This document shows, piece by piece, positions 41,832 to 51,501 of a DNA stretch of 64,000 bases (position 1 is the stretch's first letter; every line of letters starts with the position of its first letter). The notes beneath the pieces are model-generated. The model ran no database searches. It worked only from the letters and a program-made list of their open reading frames with translations, and was not told the origin of the DNA. The position numbers were made by a program, and so were the translations under genes. Source of the DNA: Leucobacter exalbidus (GTDB lineage Bacteria > Actinomycetota > Actinomycetes > Actinomycetales > Microbacteriaceae); contig NZ_JAFIDA010000001.1 in the NCBI RefSeq assembly GCF_017834145.1, forward strand, positions 3,100,001-3,164,000. The letters run 5' to 3'.

Positions 41832-43168
41832 GCCTCGACACTGCGACGGTGGCGCTGCCCGCCAGCACCGATGTGGAGGAAGACCCAGCTGCTCCGGGCG
41901 CCGGCAGCGCTGCTCCGAGCGCCGTAGGCGCCGAACTAGGTGCCGCGGGCACCGTACGGCCCGCAACCGCGGCGCGATCCGGAGTATGGATCGGGGTGTG
42001 GTGCGTCGTGTTCGTCTGCTCGTGGGCGGGCAACCAATTCAGCCCGCTGCTGCTGATGTATCAGGAGCGCGAGCACTACTCCTCGGTGATGGTCACCGCG
42101 TTTTTGGGCGTGTACGTGCTGGGGCTCGCCCCCGCCCTGCTCATCGCGGGCACGCTGTCTGACCGCTACGGCAGAAAGCCCCTGATGCTCGCCGGTGTCG
42201 GTGCGGCAGTGGTGGGCAGCGCGTTGCTCGCCCTGGGCGAGTTTGGGCCCGTGTGGTTGAGCGTCGGGCGGCTGTTCTCAGGCATCGCGGTGGGCGTCGC
42301 GATGGCCGTGGGCAACAGCTGGGTGAAGGAGCTGTCGCAGGCCCCGTACGACACCAAGGCCGATGGTGGATCGGGGGCCCGCCGTGCTGCCCTCGCCTTC
42401 ACGCTCGGCTCAGCGGTGGGCGCGGTCGTCGCAGGCCTGCTCGCGCAGTGGGGCCCGTTCCCAGAAGAGCTCCCCTTCATCGTGCACATCGTGGTGGCCG
42501 TGCCCCTGGCCATTGCAGTGCTGCGGGCCCCCGAGACCAGAACCCGCCACGACAGTACAGCGGGGGTGTGGTGGCGTGAGCTCGGCATTCCCAGCGCGCG
42601 CGACCGCCGCTTCGTGCGCGTGGTGCTGCTCGCCGCCCCCTGGCTATTTGGCGCGGCCGCCATCGGGTACGGGTACCTGCCAACACAGCTGACCGGAGTC
42701 ACCGGATCATGGGGCCTCGTGTTCGCGACCGCCACGACCGCCGTGGCCCTTGGGGTGTCGAGCGCGGTGCAGCCGTTCGCGAAGTACCTGCACTCACCGC
42801 ACTCAGCGCGGGGGCTCTACACGGGCGTCTTTTTGCTGGTCTTGGGCATCGCCATTGCCGGGGTCTCGATCATGCAGCAGTCGATCTGGGTGGGGCTGGT
42901 CTCGAATGTCGTGATCGGTATGGGGCTTGGTCTGTCGCTCGTATCGGGTCTGCTTGAGGTGCAGCGCATCGCGAGCCCCAACGACCTCGCCGGGCTGACC
43001 GGGGTGTTCTACGCGGTGGCATACGCGGGGTTCTTGGCGCCCGCGGTGATCGCCGCAATCGCGGTCTATGTTCCGGTGCTGTGGATCCTCGGCGGCATCG
43101 TGGTGCTGGGCGTGTTCAGTGGGGTGCTGATGGTCGCAATCTCGAAGCGGTACTTGGTGCAGGAGTAG
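41828..43168 (+). CDS. MFS transporter
   Basis: A 446-residue major facilitator with twelve predicted membrane segments after a 50-residue Ala/Pro/Glu-rich cytoplasmic N-terminus. Motif A is GTLSDRYGRKP between segments 2 and 3. The ligand is not apparent. Translational coupling to the FCD-type GntR regulator suggests inducible uptake or export of a carboxylate or drug-like compound. Confidence 0.9.
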   Translation: MSLDTATVALPASTDVEEDPAAPGAGSAAPSAVGAELGAAGTVRPATAARSGVWIGVWCVVFVCSWAGNQFSPLLLMYQEREHYSSVMVTAFLGVYVLGLAPALLIAGTLSDRYGRKPLMLAGVGAAVVGSALLALGEFGPVWLSVGRLFSGIAVGVAMAVGNSWVKELSQAPYDTKADGGSGARRAALAFTLGSAVGAVVAGLLAQWGPFPEELPFIVHIVVAVPLAIAVLRAPETRTRHDSTAGVWWRELGIPSARDRRFVRVVLLAAPWLFGAAAIGYGYLPTQLTGVTGSWGLVFATATTAVALGVSSAVQPFAKYLHSPHSARGLYTGVFLLVLGIAIAGVSIMQQSIWVGLVSNVVIGMGLGLSLVSGLLEVQRIASPNDLAGLTGVFYAVAYAGFLAPAVIAAIAVYVPVLWILGGIVVLGVFSGVLMVAISKRYLVQE

Positions 43169-43333
43169 CTGAAAGGGCGCCGGATCCGGGCCGCTGCAAG
43201 GCTCCTGGGCATCGCGCACCGCGGGTGTGAAACCCATTCCCCTGGGGCCCACACCGGAGTATCCTGACTGCGAGAACGGGGGCGGTCTCACCTCCGTAAC
43301 GCAACCGCTTTGGCGGGGAGAGCAGGAGAAATC
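43169..43333. other. Intergenic region between the MFS and VOC genes
   Basis: 165 bases without a gene. A possible hairpin is formed by GGTGTG and CACACC near 43225-43256. The likely promoter of the downstream VOC gene cannot be defined. Confidence 0.4.
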
Positions 43334-44248
43334 ATGCAAAAGATCGTTCCCAATATTTGGTGCTCGAGAAATGCTGAGGAGGCGGGCTCGTTCTACGCCG
43401 AGGTATTTGCTGGCGCCACATCAACTGTTGAATCCAGGTACCCCGAGACCGGCCTCCCCGAGTTTCAGCGCGGCTTCGAAGGGGCACCGCTCACCGTGGC
43501 CGTCGAGATCCCGGGTGCCGGTGGCCCCGCCGCTCGGCTCGTGCTCATCAACGCTGGCGACGAGTTTCGCCCCAACCACGCGCTCTCGTTTGTGCTCAAT
43601 TTCGATCCCGCGGTGTTCGGGGGAGAAGACGCTGCTCGAGCCCGGATCGACGAGGTGTGGAGCGGTCTCTCGGCGGGCGGCACCGAGATGATGCCGCTGG
43701 GGGAGTATCCGTTTAGCGGTAGGTACGGCTGGGTGGCCGACCGCTTCGGCGTGAACTGGCAGCTGATGCTCACGCAGCCCGAGGGTGACCCTCGACCGTT
43801 CGTCATCCCGTCGCTGATGTTTGGGGCGGGCGTGCAGAACCGGGCGGCCGAAGCGATCGCGTTCTACACCTCGGTGTTTGACGACGCGGCCCCCGGCAAC
43901 ACGTTCCCATACGGCGAAGCGACGGGGCCCGCCACCGCCGGCGCCCTAATGTTTGGTGAGTTTCGTATCGGCGAGCAATGGTTCGCGGTCATGGACTCGG
44001 CGGTCGAGCAAACCGAAAGCTTCACCTGCGGGGTATCGCTCGAGGTGGGCTGCGATGGTCAGGCCGAGATCGACCGGTTGTGGGGTGCGCTGTCAGCGGT
44101 TCCTGAAGCCGAACAGTGCGGGTGGCTCGCCGACCAGTTTGGGGTGAGCTGGCAGATCGTGCCCGCCAACATGGGTGAGCTGATGGAGAAGCCAGGGGCG
44201 TTTGACGCGCTCATGGGCATGCACAAGATCGTGATCGACGAGTTCTGA
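43334..44248 (+). CDS. Double-domain PhnB-like VOC superfamily protein
   Basis: A 304-residue protein built from two glyoxalase/VOC-type units of the PhnB / 3-demethylubiquinone-methyltransferase-like family (PF06983 type). Unit 1 (about 1-145) opens with KIVPNIWCSRNAEEAGSFYA and ends with DRFGVNWQL. Unit 2 (about 155-300) has NRAAEAIAFYTSVFDD and ends with DQFGVSWQIVPA. CAGGAGAAATC precedes the ATG at 43334. Despite the PhnB name, members are not known to act on phosphonates. Function unknown. Confidence 0.88.
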   Translation: MQKIVPNIWCSRNAEEAGSFYAEVFAGATSTVESRYPETGLPEFQRGFEGAPLTVAVEIPGAGGPAARLVLINAGDEFRPNHALSFVLNFDPAVFGGEDAARARIDEVWSGLSAGGTEMMPLGEYPFSGRYGWVADRFGVNWQLMLTQPEGDPRPFVIPSLMFGAGVQNRAAEAIAFYTSVFDDAAPGNTFPYGEATGPATAGALMFGEFRIGEQWFAVMDSAVEQTESFTCGVSLEVGCDGQAEIDRLWGALSAVPEAEQCGWLADQFGVSWQIVPANMGELMEKPGAFDALMGMHKIVIDEF

Positions 44249-44259
44249 CCCGCGCACCC

Positions 44260-45453
44260 CTACGCGATGCGTGATCCCTTTGGCAGCCGAGTCGCGGGCG
44301 TGTGCAGGCGACGGTAGCCGCCCCACAGCACGCCCGCGGCGATGATGATCTGCAAGCCCAGACCGATCCACCACACCGGAACGGTGCCCTCGAGTTCGTC
44401 ACTGATGTTCGTGGAGTCATCGTATTGCCAGGAGGAATTGGGGCCGCACTCATGCCAGATATTGGAGTCAGCAGGCGTGGGTTTTTGGGCGATGCGCACC
44501 AGATAGGAGATGCTGCCGAAGAGGTCATCGGTGGTGCCCAGATCGGCGCGCACCGACACCATATCGCCCACGATGACGTAGGGGTTGAGGGCGAGTAGCC
44601 ACCAGAAGCGCTCTGCGTGCACCACGCTCATCGTGGTCGTCTCAGTGACACATTCAGTCGGAAGTTTCTGCTCGCACGCCGCAGACTCCTTCGTGGCTTC
44701 GCCCGTTTCTGGGACGCGAAGAGCGTCGCAGTTCGCAAGCCCCGCATGGAACTCCTTTGAGTACGCCTGGTACTCCACCTTGACGTACTCGGTGGTCGAG
44801 CCCACCGCGAGGGCGAACGCGATCAGGGTGCCCAGCGACAGCGCCGCTACGGTCAAATAGGCGATCACGATGGAGAACAGCGGCGACGAGATCATCGCTG
44901 AAAGCCCCACGCCGATGATGGTGAACAGGCCGATCTGCAGGATGAGCGCGAGGATCGCGGTGAGCAGCTGCAACGGTTCTGCACGGGCCAGCGCGAGGCT
45001 CAAGATCACAAACGGGGCCGCGACGATAAGAAAAGCGATGCCCGTGGCCCACGCGGCCACAGCCTTGCCGATCAGAATCGACCAGGTGCTGATGAGGGTT
45101 ACCTGCGTGGTGGCGAGGGTACCGCCGATGCGCTCAGAGCTGATTGATCCGGCAGAAATAGCGGGGGCCACGAGCGTGCCAAACAACAGCACAAAGTAGA
45201 CAATCAGTGAGAAGAGCGGGTACGCGTCGAAGCTTGCGGAGTAGGCGGATGCGCCGGCCGACAATATGAACCAGGTGATGCCGGTGACAACGCCAATGAT
45301 GACAAACCAGATCGCGGCGAGGATCCACAGCGTGCGCGAGCGGCGGCGCTGCTGTAGCTCGAGGCCGGCGATCACGCCCACCCCGCGCCAGAATCCGGGG
45401 GCCTGGGGAAGCTGCGCCGGGCTCGATGCAGCAAGGGTCTGCGAGGTGCTCAT
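44260..45453 (-). CDS. ABC-2 type transporter permease
   Basis: A 397-residue membrane protein with about six membrane segments and a large extracytoplasmic loop (about residues 215-350) containing four cysteines (NCDALRVPE, SAACEQKLPTEC and HECGPN). The N-terminal hydrophobic region SRTLWILAAIWFVIIGVVTG is typical of ABC-2 permeases. It overlaps the ATPase gene by ATGA. The substrate is unknown; the Cys-bearing external loop is a distinctive trait, possibly stabilised by disulfides. Confidence 0.87.
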   Translation of the reverse strand: MSTSQTLAASSPAQLPQAPGFWRGVGVIAGLELQQRRRSRTLWILAAIWFVIIGVVTGITWFILSAGASAYSASFDAYPLFSLIVYFVLLFGTLVAPAISAGSISSERIGGTLATTQVTLISTWSILIGKAVAAWATGIAFLIVAAPFVILSLALARAEPLQLLTAILALILQIGLFTIIGVGLSAMISSPLFSIVIAYLTVAALSLGTLIAFALAVGSTTEYVKVEYQAYSKEFHAGLANCDALRVPETGEATKESAACEQKLPTECVTETTTMSVVHAERFWWLLALNPYVIVGDMVSVRADLGTTDDLFGSISYLVRIAQKPTPADSNIWHECGPNSSWQYDDSTNISDELEGTVPVWWIGLGLQIIIAAGVLWGGYRRLHTPATRLPKGSRIA

Positions 45454-46409
45454 GACTTCGCCTCCGAATCGTTCAACTGTACGAATGCCTGCTCGAGCGA
45501 ACCCGATGCGGCGGTAAATTCGAGCACATCCACTCCCGCGGTCACAAGCCCGCGCAACAGCGCAACTGCCTCGGCCTCACTTACGACATCGACGAGGTAA
45601 TTCACTCCGGTGAGCCCGCTGCGCACACGCCAGGGCACGTGCTGCGCGGTGAGGGCGGCCTCGAGCGGTGCCGCATCAAGTGCGCGAATGCGCCACTCTG
45701 ATGTGTGCTGCAGCGCTGCAGAAACGGCGCCAGCGTCTTGGGTGTGACCATCGCGTAAAAACACCACGCGGGTGGCGAACTGCTCGAGTTCGTCGAGTAC
45801 GTGGCTCGTGACGAGAATAGCGACGCCCTGCGCGGCAAGCTCCAACAGCAGGCGGCGCTGAGCCAGACGGGCCTCGGGGTCGAGACCCGAAGCCGGTTCG
45901 TCAAGGAGCAGCACGCGCGGGTGATGCACGAGCGCGCGAGCCAGGCTGAGGCGCTGCTTCTGCCCACGAGACAGCGTGTGGGTGCGCTGCGACGAGAGGG
46001 GAGCGAGCGCCGTGCGCTCGAGCAGTTCATCGACGCGGGCGGTCGCGACCTGGCCGCGCAAGCCATACATGGCACACACGGCCGCGAGCGTTTCGCGCAC
46101 CGTGAGATCGCCCCACGCGCCCAACGTATCGGGCATCCAGCCCAGCGAGGCCCGCGCGGGCCCCGTTGCTGAGGTGGCATTATGACCGCAAATCTTGATG
46201 GAGCCAGTGTCGGGCCGCAACAGCGTCGCGAGCATCAACATCAGCGTGGTCTTGCCGCTGCCATTGGGGCCGACGAGCGCGGTAATCTCGCCGGCGTGTA
46301 CCTGCAGGGAGACGCTGCGCACCACAGGGACGCCATGAAAGGAGCGGGAAACTTGATCAACCTCGATCAGGGGAGTGCCCGGGTCTACATGCTGTTGGAG
46401 GAGAGCCAT
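45450..46409 (-). CDS. ABC transporter ATP-binding protein (ABC-2 partner)
   Basis: A 319-residue ATPase. Walker A is GPNGSGKTT (about residues 47-55), followed by QLoop-region SLGWMPDTLGAWGDL, signature LSRGQKQRLSLARALVH, Walker B VLLLDEPASGLDPEAR and the H-loop VTSHVLDEL. The C-terminal 90 residues form an extra domain common in exporters of this class. It belongs with the permease downstream. The start at 46409 lacks a clear ribosome site and may be leaderless or slightly downstream. Confidence 0.9.
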   Translation of the reverse strand: MALLQQHVDPGTPLIEVDQVSRSFHGVPVVRSVSLQVHAGEITALVGPNGSGKTTLMLMLATLLRPDTGSIKICGHNATSATGPARASLGWMPDTLGAWGDLTVRETLAAVCAMYGLRGQVATARVDELLERTALAPLSSQRTHTLSRGQKQRLSLARALVHHPRVLLLDEPASGLDPEARLAQRRLLLELAAQGVAILVTSHVLDELEQFATRVVFLRDGHTQDAGAVSAALQHTSEWRIRALDAAPLEAALTAQHVPWRVRSGLTGVNYLVDVVSEAEAVALLRGLVTAGVDVLEFTAASGSLEQAFVQLNDSEAKS

Positions 46410-46654
46410 GATTGCAGCCTACAGAGGTGGCGCGCGCGATTGGGGGCTTGCTTGGAAGAGCCGGAGACAGAGCAGAGAGGACCAGGAGAGATGAACAATG
46501 CCTAAACGTGCGGACCAAGTGAGGGTTTCGGCTTGCCCTTTGCATCGAAGTTCCTCAATATAGATACATATCGATGCAACACTGAGGTGGGCATCGCGGG
46601 CGAGAACTCCCCGCACGAATGAGCGACACCGAGAAAGAGTGAGGATCCACTCGT
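46410..46654. other. Divergent region between the ABC genes and the Acr3 gene
   Basis: 245 bases without a convincing gene. It contains an ArsR-type operator at 46540-46579 nearer to the Acr3 gene. No other signal is clear. Confidence 0.5.
46540..46579. promoter_or_regulatory. Putative ArsR operator of arsenic locus 1
   Basis: TTGCATCGA (46540-46548) and its exact reverse complement TCGATGCAA (46571-46579) flank 22 A/T-rich bases. The left half continues as CATCGAAGTTCCTCAATATA, which matches the half-site of the operator in locus 2 at 15 of 20 positions. Confidence 0.7.
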
Positions 46655-47740
46655 ATGACCATCACCGCCCAAGCTGCCCCCAAGCACATGTCCACCCTCG
46701 ACAAATGGTTGGCCGTGTGGATCGGGCTCGCGATGATCGCTGGGCTGTTGCTCGGCCGGTTTATTCCGGGGCTGTCTGAATTGCTCACCAAGCTCGAGGT
46801 GGGCGGCATCTCGGCCCCCATCGCGCTCGGTCTGCTGGTCATGATGTACCCCGTGCTGGCGAAGGTGCGCTACGACAAGGTGGCCGCGGTTACCGGTGAC
46901 AAGAAGCTGTTGGTGTCATCGCTGCTGTTGAACTGGCTCGTCGGACCGGCCTTGATGTTTACGCTCGCCTGGATCCTCCTTCCCGATCTGCCTGAGTATC
47001 GCACCGGCGTCATCATCGTGGGGCTCGCCCGGTGTATCGCTATGGTCGTGATCTGGAACGACCTCGCGTGCGGCGACGGCGATGCCACGGCCGTGCTCAT
47101 CGCCATAAACTCCGTGTTTCAGGTCATCATGTTCTCGGTGCTCGGATGGTTCTACCTGTCGGTGCTACCCGGCTGGCTCGGCCTCGACTCGCAGGGACTT
47201 GACGTCTCAATGTGGGCGATCGCGCTCAACGTGATCGTGTTTTTGGGTGTGCCGCTGCTCGCGGGGTTTGCTTCACGCTGGATCGGTGAGAAGCGTCGCG
47301 GGCGCGAATGGTACGAGGGAACATTCCTGCCCAAGATTGGCCCCTGGGCGCTCTACGGCCTGCTCTTCACAATCGTGCTGCTGTTCGCCTTCCAGGGTGA
47401 AGCGATCACCAGTAACCCTCTCGACGTGGCCCGCATCGCCGTGCCGCTTCTCGCGTACTTCGCCATCATGTGGTTCGTCGGAATGTTCGTCGGCAAATCC
47501 ATCGGGCTGGGCTATCAGCGATCGGCCTCGCTCGCATTCACAGCGGCGGGTAACAACTTCGAGCTCGCCATCGCGGTGGCCATCGGCACCTTCGGCGCGA
47601 CCTCAGGGCAGGCACTCGCCGGCGTCGTTGGGCCGCTCATCGAAGTGCCAGTGCTCGTCGGGCTCGTCTATGTCTCCCTGCGCCTGGCCCGCACCTGGTT
47701 TCACACCGACCCGTACGCGCCCGAATCGAGGACAGCATGA
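46655..47740 (+). CDS. Acr3-type arsenite efflux permease
   Basis: Exports As(III) as arsenite using the proton gradient. The 361-residue protein has ten predicted membrane segments, with the Acr3 motifs GLARCIAMVVIWNDLACGD (conserved Cys) and SLAFTAAGNNFELAIAVAIGTFG. It heads a three-gene unit with an ArsR-ArsC fusion and ArsC, overlapping the fusion gene by ATGA. The annotation arsB is often used for these proteins, but this one belongs to the Acr3/BASS family and not to the ArsB family. Confidence 0.95.
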   Translation: MTITAQAAPKHMSTLDKWLAVWIGLAMIAGLLLGRFIPGLSELLTKLEVGGISAPIALGLLVMMYPVLAKVRYDKVAAVTGDKKLLVSSLLLNWLVGPALMFTLAWILLPDLPEYRTGVIIVGLARCIAMVVIWNDLACGDGDATAVLIAINSVFQVIMFSVLGWFYLSVLPGWLGLDSQGLDVSMWAIALNVIVFLGVPLLAGFASRWIGEKRRGREWYEGTFLPKIGPWALYGLLFTIVLLFAFQGEAITSNPLDVARIAVPLLAYFAIMWFVGMFVGKSIGLGYQRSASLAFTAAGNNFELAIAVAIGTFGATSGQALAGVVGPLIEVPVLVGLVYVSLRLARTWFHTDPYAPESRTA

Positions 47741-48738
47741 CCACTACGCCAGCGGTAATTGACGCCGAGACGTGCACGCCGAGCGTGGATTACGCCATCG
47801 GGCCCGAAGCTGCGACCCAGGTTGCCGCAACCCTGAAGGCGCTCGCCGAGCCGCTCAGGCTGCGTATGCTCTCGGCGATTGCGACCGACCCGCGGGGTGA
47901 GTCGTGCGTGTGCGACCTGGCCGAACTCACCGACGTCTCGCAGCCCACCGTCTCACACCACCTCAAAGTGATGAAGGATGCGGGTCTGCTCGCATCAGAA
48001 CGGCGCGGCACCTGGGTGTGGTACCGCATCGTCTCAGCGCGAAAGACCGCGGTCACCGCGCTGCTGGATTCGTTCGCCCCAGCGTCTCTCCTCGCAATCA
48101 GCGAAACAGAACAGGGGAGAGCCGAAGCACTGCGCACGATGGATGCGCGAGTGGGTCGCCTCGCGAGTGAGTTGGCAGACGAACTGAGCGACATGAACCG
48201 CGACCTGGTGGTCGCGATCGTGCGTGAATCGTACGCCGGGTTGGTGCGCAGTGCGAAACTCACGCAGCACATGATTCCGCTCGCCGAGCGCTTTGCCCGG
48301 CAGCGCCTCGCTGACCTGTCGCGCACCAAAGGCACCGCGGTGCCGCAGGTGCTGTTCGTCTGCGTGGCAAACGCGGGGCGGTCGCAGCTCGCGGCGGCCC
48401 TCGTGAATCAACTCTCGGACGGCACAATCATCGCGAGATCGGCGGGTTCGACACCGGCCGCCGATGTGCACCCCCGTGTGCGCACGCTGCTCGCCGACAT
48501 CGAAACCCCCGAGGTTGCCGAGAAGGCCTTCCCAAAACCCCTCACCGACGACGCCGTGCGCGCCGCAGACGTGGTCATCACGATGGGCTGCGGTGACGTG
48601 TGCCCCATCATTCCCGGTGTGCGCTACGAGGACTGGCCCGTGGGTGACCCCGCCCTCGCCTCAGACCTCGGGGTAGCCGCGATTCGTGACGACATCGCCA
48701 CCCGCGTGCACACACTCATCGCAACGCTCAAGAACTAG
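47737..48738 (+). CDS. ArsR repressor fused to an arsenate reductase (ArsC) domain
   Basis: A 333-residue two-part protein. Residues 25-115 form an ArsR winged helix with the As(III)-site motif ESCVCDL (Cys57, Cys59) and recognition helix SQPTVSHHLKVM. Residues 130-200 are a helical linker like that found before LMW-phosphatase-type reductases. Residues 203-333 form an ArsC domain with the CX5R loop CVANAGRS (Cys209, Arg215) and two further cysteines in MGCGDVCP (Cys285, Cys289). It therefore combines sensing of arsenite and reduction of arsenate in one chain. It is coupled to the Acr3 gene. Confidence 0.93.
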   Translation: MTTTPAVIDAETCTPSVDYAIGPEAATQVAATLKALAEPLRLRMLSAIATDPRGESCVCDLAELTDVSQPTVSHHLKVMKDAGLLASERRGTWVWYRIVSARKTAVTALLDSFAPASLLAISETEQGRAEALRTMDARVGRLASELADELSDMNRDLVVAIVRESYAGLVRSAKLTQHMIPLAERFARQRLADLSRTKGTAVPQVLFVCVANAGRSQLAAALVNQLSDGTIIARSAGSTPAADVHPRVRTLLADIETPEVAEKAFPKPLTDDAVRAADVVITMGCGDVCPIIPGVRYEDWPVGDPALASDLGVAAIRDDIATRVHTLIATLKN

Positions 48739-48753
48739 AGAAAGACTCGCATC

Positions 48754-49167
48754 ATGACTGAAACCACACCAGCCGTTCTGTTCGTCTGTGTACACAACGC
48801 TGGCCGCTCACAGATGGCGGCGGGCTACCTGCGGCATCTTGCCGGCGACCAGATCGAGGTGCGCTCGGCGGGCTCCATGCCAGCAGACCAGATCAATCCC
48901 ACCGCGGTGGCCGCGATGCTCGAAGAAGGCATCGACATCACTGCCGAGCAGCCGAAGGTGCTCACCACCGAGGCCGTGCAAGACTCCGACGTGGTGATCA
49001 CGATGGGCTGCGGCGACGCCTGCCCCTACTTCCCGGGCAAGCGCTACGAAGACTGGGTGCTCGAAGACCCCGCTGGGCAGGGGATTGATGCGGTGCGCCC
49101 CATTCGCGACGAGATCAAGGCCCGCATCGAGGATCTCATCTCGTCACTGATTGGTGACCGCTCCTAG
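48754..49167 (+). CDS. arsC: Arsenate reductase, LMW-phosphatase type with redox cysteines
   Basis: A 137-residue enzyme that reduces As(V) to As(III) for export. The CX5R loop is CVHNAGRS (Cys12, Arg18), and two extra cysteines (Cys86, Cys90 in MGCGDACP) allow an intramolecular disulfide cascade recycled by thioredoxin or mycoredoxin. It strongly resembles the ArsC half of the preceding fusion, so the fusion may have arisen by joining such a gene to arsR. 15 bases separate it from the fusion gene. Confidence 0.95.
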   Translation: MTETTPAVLFVCVHNAGRSQMAAGYLRHLAGDQIEVRSAGSMPADQINPTAVAAMLEEGIDITAEQPKVLTTEAVQDSDVVITMGCGDACPYFPGKRYEDWVLEDPAGQGIDAVRPIRDEIKARIEDLISSLIGDRS

Positions 49168-49230
49168 CGTTCACAGGGCCCTCTATTTGTGCAAAGTAGC
49201 CAATAATGCGGGCCCGCCAGCGCCGCGAAA

Positions 49231-49290
49231 CGTATACAGTAGTCGCGTTTTGGCGACACGCATTGCAATTAAATACGCTTTATGTATACG
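49231..49290. promoter_or_regulatory. Paired operator and promoter before the prp GntR gene
   Basis: CGTATACA (49231-49238) and its reverse complement TGTATACG (49283-49290) each contain the palindrome GTATAC, a core typical of GntR/FCD sites. The second copy overlaps a possible -10 (TATACG, 49285-49290) with TTGCAA (49263-49268) as -35. Confidence 0.65.
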
Positions 49291-49315
49291 CTAGGGGTGT
49301 CGAAGGGGAACCCAC

Positions 49316-49969
49316 ATGCGAGCTAGTGACCGTGCATATGCCACGTTGCTTGACGAGATCCAGCGTGGTGATCTCGCGCCCAACGCGGTGGTCGCTGAGG
49401 TTGAACAGGCCGCTCGTCTCGGAGTCAGCCGCACCCCCATGCGCGAGGCTATTTCGCGGCTCGTCGCCGATGGGCTCGTGCGGCAGCAGTCGCCGCGCGT
49501 GCTCGTGGTGGCCGGGTTCGACGCGCACGACATTCGCAACCTGTTCGAGGCCCGACGGGCACTCGAAGAAGCGGCTGTGCGGGCCGCCGCGCAGCGCGGC
49601 AATGCCGAGGTGTTCGCGCAGCTCGCAGCTCAGTTTCAGGCGGCCAAGCCCGAGACCGGCGACGCGGGGGCCGACGATTACTACGCCCTCATCGCCCGGT
49701 TCGATGCCGAGGTCGATGCCGCGGTCAATAACACCTATCTCGCGCAGGCCCTGCGCACCGTGCGCACCCACCTGGTGCGCTCGCGCCGGCTCGCTCGCGA
49801 CAACCGGGCCCGGCTGAGCGCCTCCGTGCAAGAGCACGCGCTCATCGCCTCCTCGATCGCCGCGGGCAACGCCGAGCTGGCCGCCCACGCCACACACGTA
49901 CACCTACATAACGCACTCGACGCGATCTTGCGCTCGATTGACGACTCATCACCGGAAGGACTGAAATGA
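49316..49969 (+). CDS. GntR family (FCD) regulator of the methylcitrate operon
   Basis: A 217-residue regulator with a winged helix at about 5-70 ([27 protein letters not shown]) and an FCD domain (about 80-210). It overlaps prpD by ATGA and lies first in the operon, so it is most likely the propionate or methylcitrate sensor. Actinobacterial methylcitrate operons elsewhere often use a different regulator type (PrpR), so the GntR choice is worth noting. Confidence 0.88.
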   Translation: MRASDRAYATLLDEIQRGDLAPNAVVAEVEQAARLGVSRTPMREAISRLVADGLVRQQSPRVLVVAGFDAHDIRNLFEARRALEEAAVRAAAQRGNAEVFAQLAAQFQAAKPETGDAGADDYYALIARFDAEVDAAVNNTYLAQALRTVRTHLVRSRRLARDNRARLSASVQEHALIASSIAAGNAELAAHATHVHLHNALDAILRSIDDSSPEGLK

Positions 49970-51501
49970 CTATTTCACACCACGTTCGCGTATATAAGAG
50001 CGAAGAGACGCTCGCGAAGCAGGATCAGCTCGCTTGGAAGATCGCCGAGGTCGCCGCTGACCCCGTCGCCGTCGACGCCGACGTCACCGACATGATCATC
50101 AACCGCATCATCGACAACGCCTCGGTTGCCGCGGCGTCACTGACGCGCGGCCCGATCGTCGCCTCGCGTGCCCAGGCACTGCAGCACCCCATTTCGCGCG
50201 GGGGATCCGGATCATCAGTATTCGGCCTCGCCGCAGATAACGACGCGAACCGCACCAGCCCCGAGTGGGCTGCCTGGACCAACGGCGTGGCCGTGCGCGA
50301 GCTCGACTACCACGACACGTTCTTGGCCGCAGAGTACTCGCACCCGGGCGACAACATCCCCCCGATTCTCGCCGTGGCCCAGCACGTGGGTGCCGATGGC
50401 AGCGCCCTCCTGCGCGGCATTGCGACCGGCTACGAGATTCAGATGAACCTCGTGCGCTCGATCTGCCTGCACAAGCACAAGATTGACCACATTGCGCACA
50501 TCGGCGCCTCAGCCTCGGCCGGCATCGGCACGCTGCTCGGCCTCGACGCCGAAACCATTTACCAGGCCGTCGGCCAGGGCCTGCACACCACCACCGCGAC
50601 CCGCCAGAGCCGCAAGGGCGAGATCTCGACATGGAAGGCGCACGCTCCCGCATTCGCCGGCAAGATGGCTGTCGAAGCGGTTGACCGCGCGATGCGTGGC
50701 CAGACCTCGCCGAGCCCCATCTACGAAGGCGAAGACGGCGTCATCTCGTGGCTGCTCGACGGCCCCGACGCGTCATACAACGTGCCGCTGCCCGCAGCGG
50801 GCGAGGCCAAGCGCGCCATCCTCGATTCGTACACGAAGGAGCACTCGGCCGAGTACCAGGCGCAGGCCTGGATCGACCTCGCCCGCAAGCTGAACGGTGA
50901 GCGCCCCGAGCTGGCCGACCCCGCAAACATTGACAGCATCGTGCTGCACACGAGCCACCACACGCACTACGTGATCGGCTCGGGCGCCAACGACCCGCAG
51001 AAGTACGACCCGACGTCGACGCGCGAGACGCTCGACCACTCGATTCCGTACATCTTTGCGGTCGCTCTGCAGGATGGCGGCTGGCACCACGTCGATTCGT
51101 ACACCCCTGAGCGTGCGGGCCGCGCCGACACCGTGTCGCTGTGGCACAAGATCACCACGGCAGAGGACGCCGAGTGGACGCGCCGCTACCACTCAGAAGA
51201 CCCTGACGAGAAGGCCTTCGGCGGTCGCGTCGAGATCAAGCTCACCGACGGCTCCACCGTCGTAGAAGAGATCGCAGTGGCCGACGCGCACCCGCTGGGC
51301 GCCCGCCCGTTCGCTCGCGACAACTACATCGCCAAGTTCCGCCTGCTCGCCGAGCCCGTGCTCGAGCCCGCAGAGATCGAGCGCTTCCTCGAGCTCGTGC
51401 AGCGCCTGCCCGAGCTCACCGTTGACGAGGTGCGCGAGCTCAACATCGTCGCCCGCGACGGCGTCATCGAGCTCGCCGCAGCACCGAAGGGACTGTTCTA
51501 A
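49966..51501 (+). CDS. prpD: 2-Methylcitrate dehydratase PrpD
   Basis: Dehydrates 2-methylcitrate to 2-methyl-cis-aconitate. The 511-residue MmgE/PrpD protein shows the family segments [33 protein letters not shown]-like ([19 protein letters not shown] region), [19 protein letters not shown] and [19 protein letters not shown]. Its stop overlaps the prpB ATG by one base. Position in a GntR-prpD-prpB-prpC operon supports propionyl-CoA disposal. Confidence 0.95.
   Translation: MTISHHVRVYKSEETLAKQDQLAWKIAEVAADPVAVDADVTDMIINRIIDNASVAAASLTRGPIVASRAQALQHPISRGGSGSSVFGLAADNDANRTSPEWAAWTNGVAVRELDYHDTFLAAEYSHPGDNIPPILAVAQHVGADGSALLRGIATGYEIQMNLVRSICLHKHKIDHIAHIGASASAGIGTLLGLDAETIYQAVGQGLHTTTATRQSRKGEISTWKAHAPAFAGKMAVEAVDRAMRGQTSPSPIYEGEDGVISWLLDGPDASYNVPLPAAGEAKRAILDSYTKEHSAEYQAQAWIDLARKLNGERPELADPANIDSIVLHTSHHTHYVIGSGANDPQKYDPTSTRETLDHSIPYIFAVALQDGGWHHVDSYTPERAGRADTVSLWHKITTAEDAEWTRRYHSEDPDEKAFGGRVEIKLTDGSTVVEEIAVADAHPLGARPFARDNYIAKFRLLAEPVLEPAEIERFLELVQRLPELTVDEVRELNIVARDGVIELAAAPKGLF

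Noticed and set aside
43334-44248. PhnB-like protein as part of the phosphonate pathway
   Set aside because: The family name is historical. The gene lies 7 kb from the phosphonate block among unrelated genes.
45602-46180. Frames of about 190 codons inside the ABC ATPase gene
   Set aside because: Arg/Ser/Pro-rich alternate-frame shadows of the real gene, whose Walker and signature motifs are intact.
49200-49315. tRNA-like or other RNA gene in the gap before the GntR gene
   Set aside because: No cloverleaf or CCA end could be drawn. The conserved feature is the pair of GTATAC operators.
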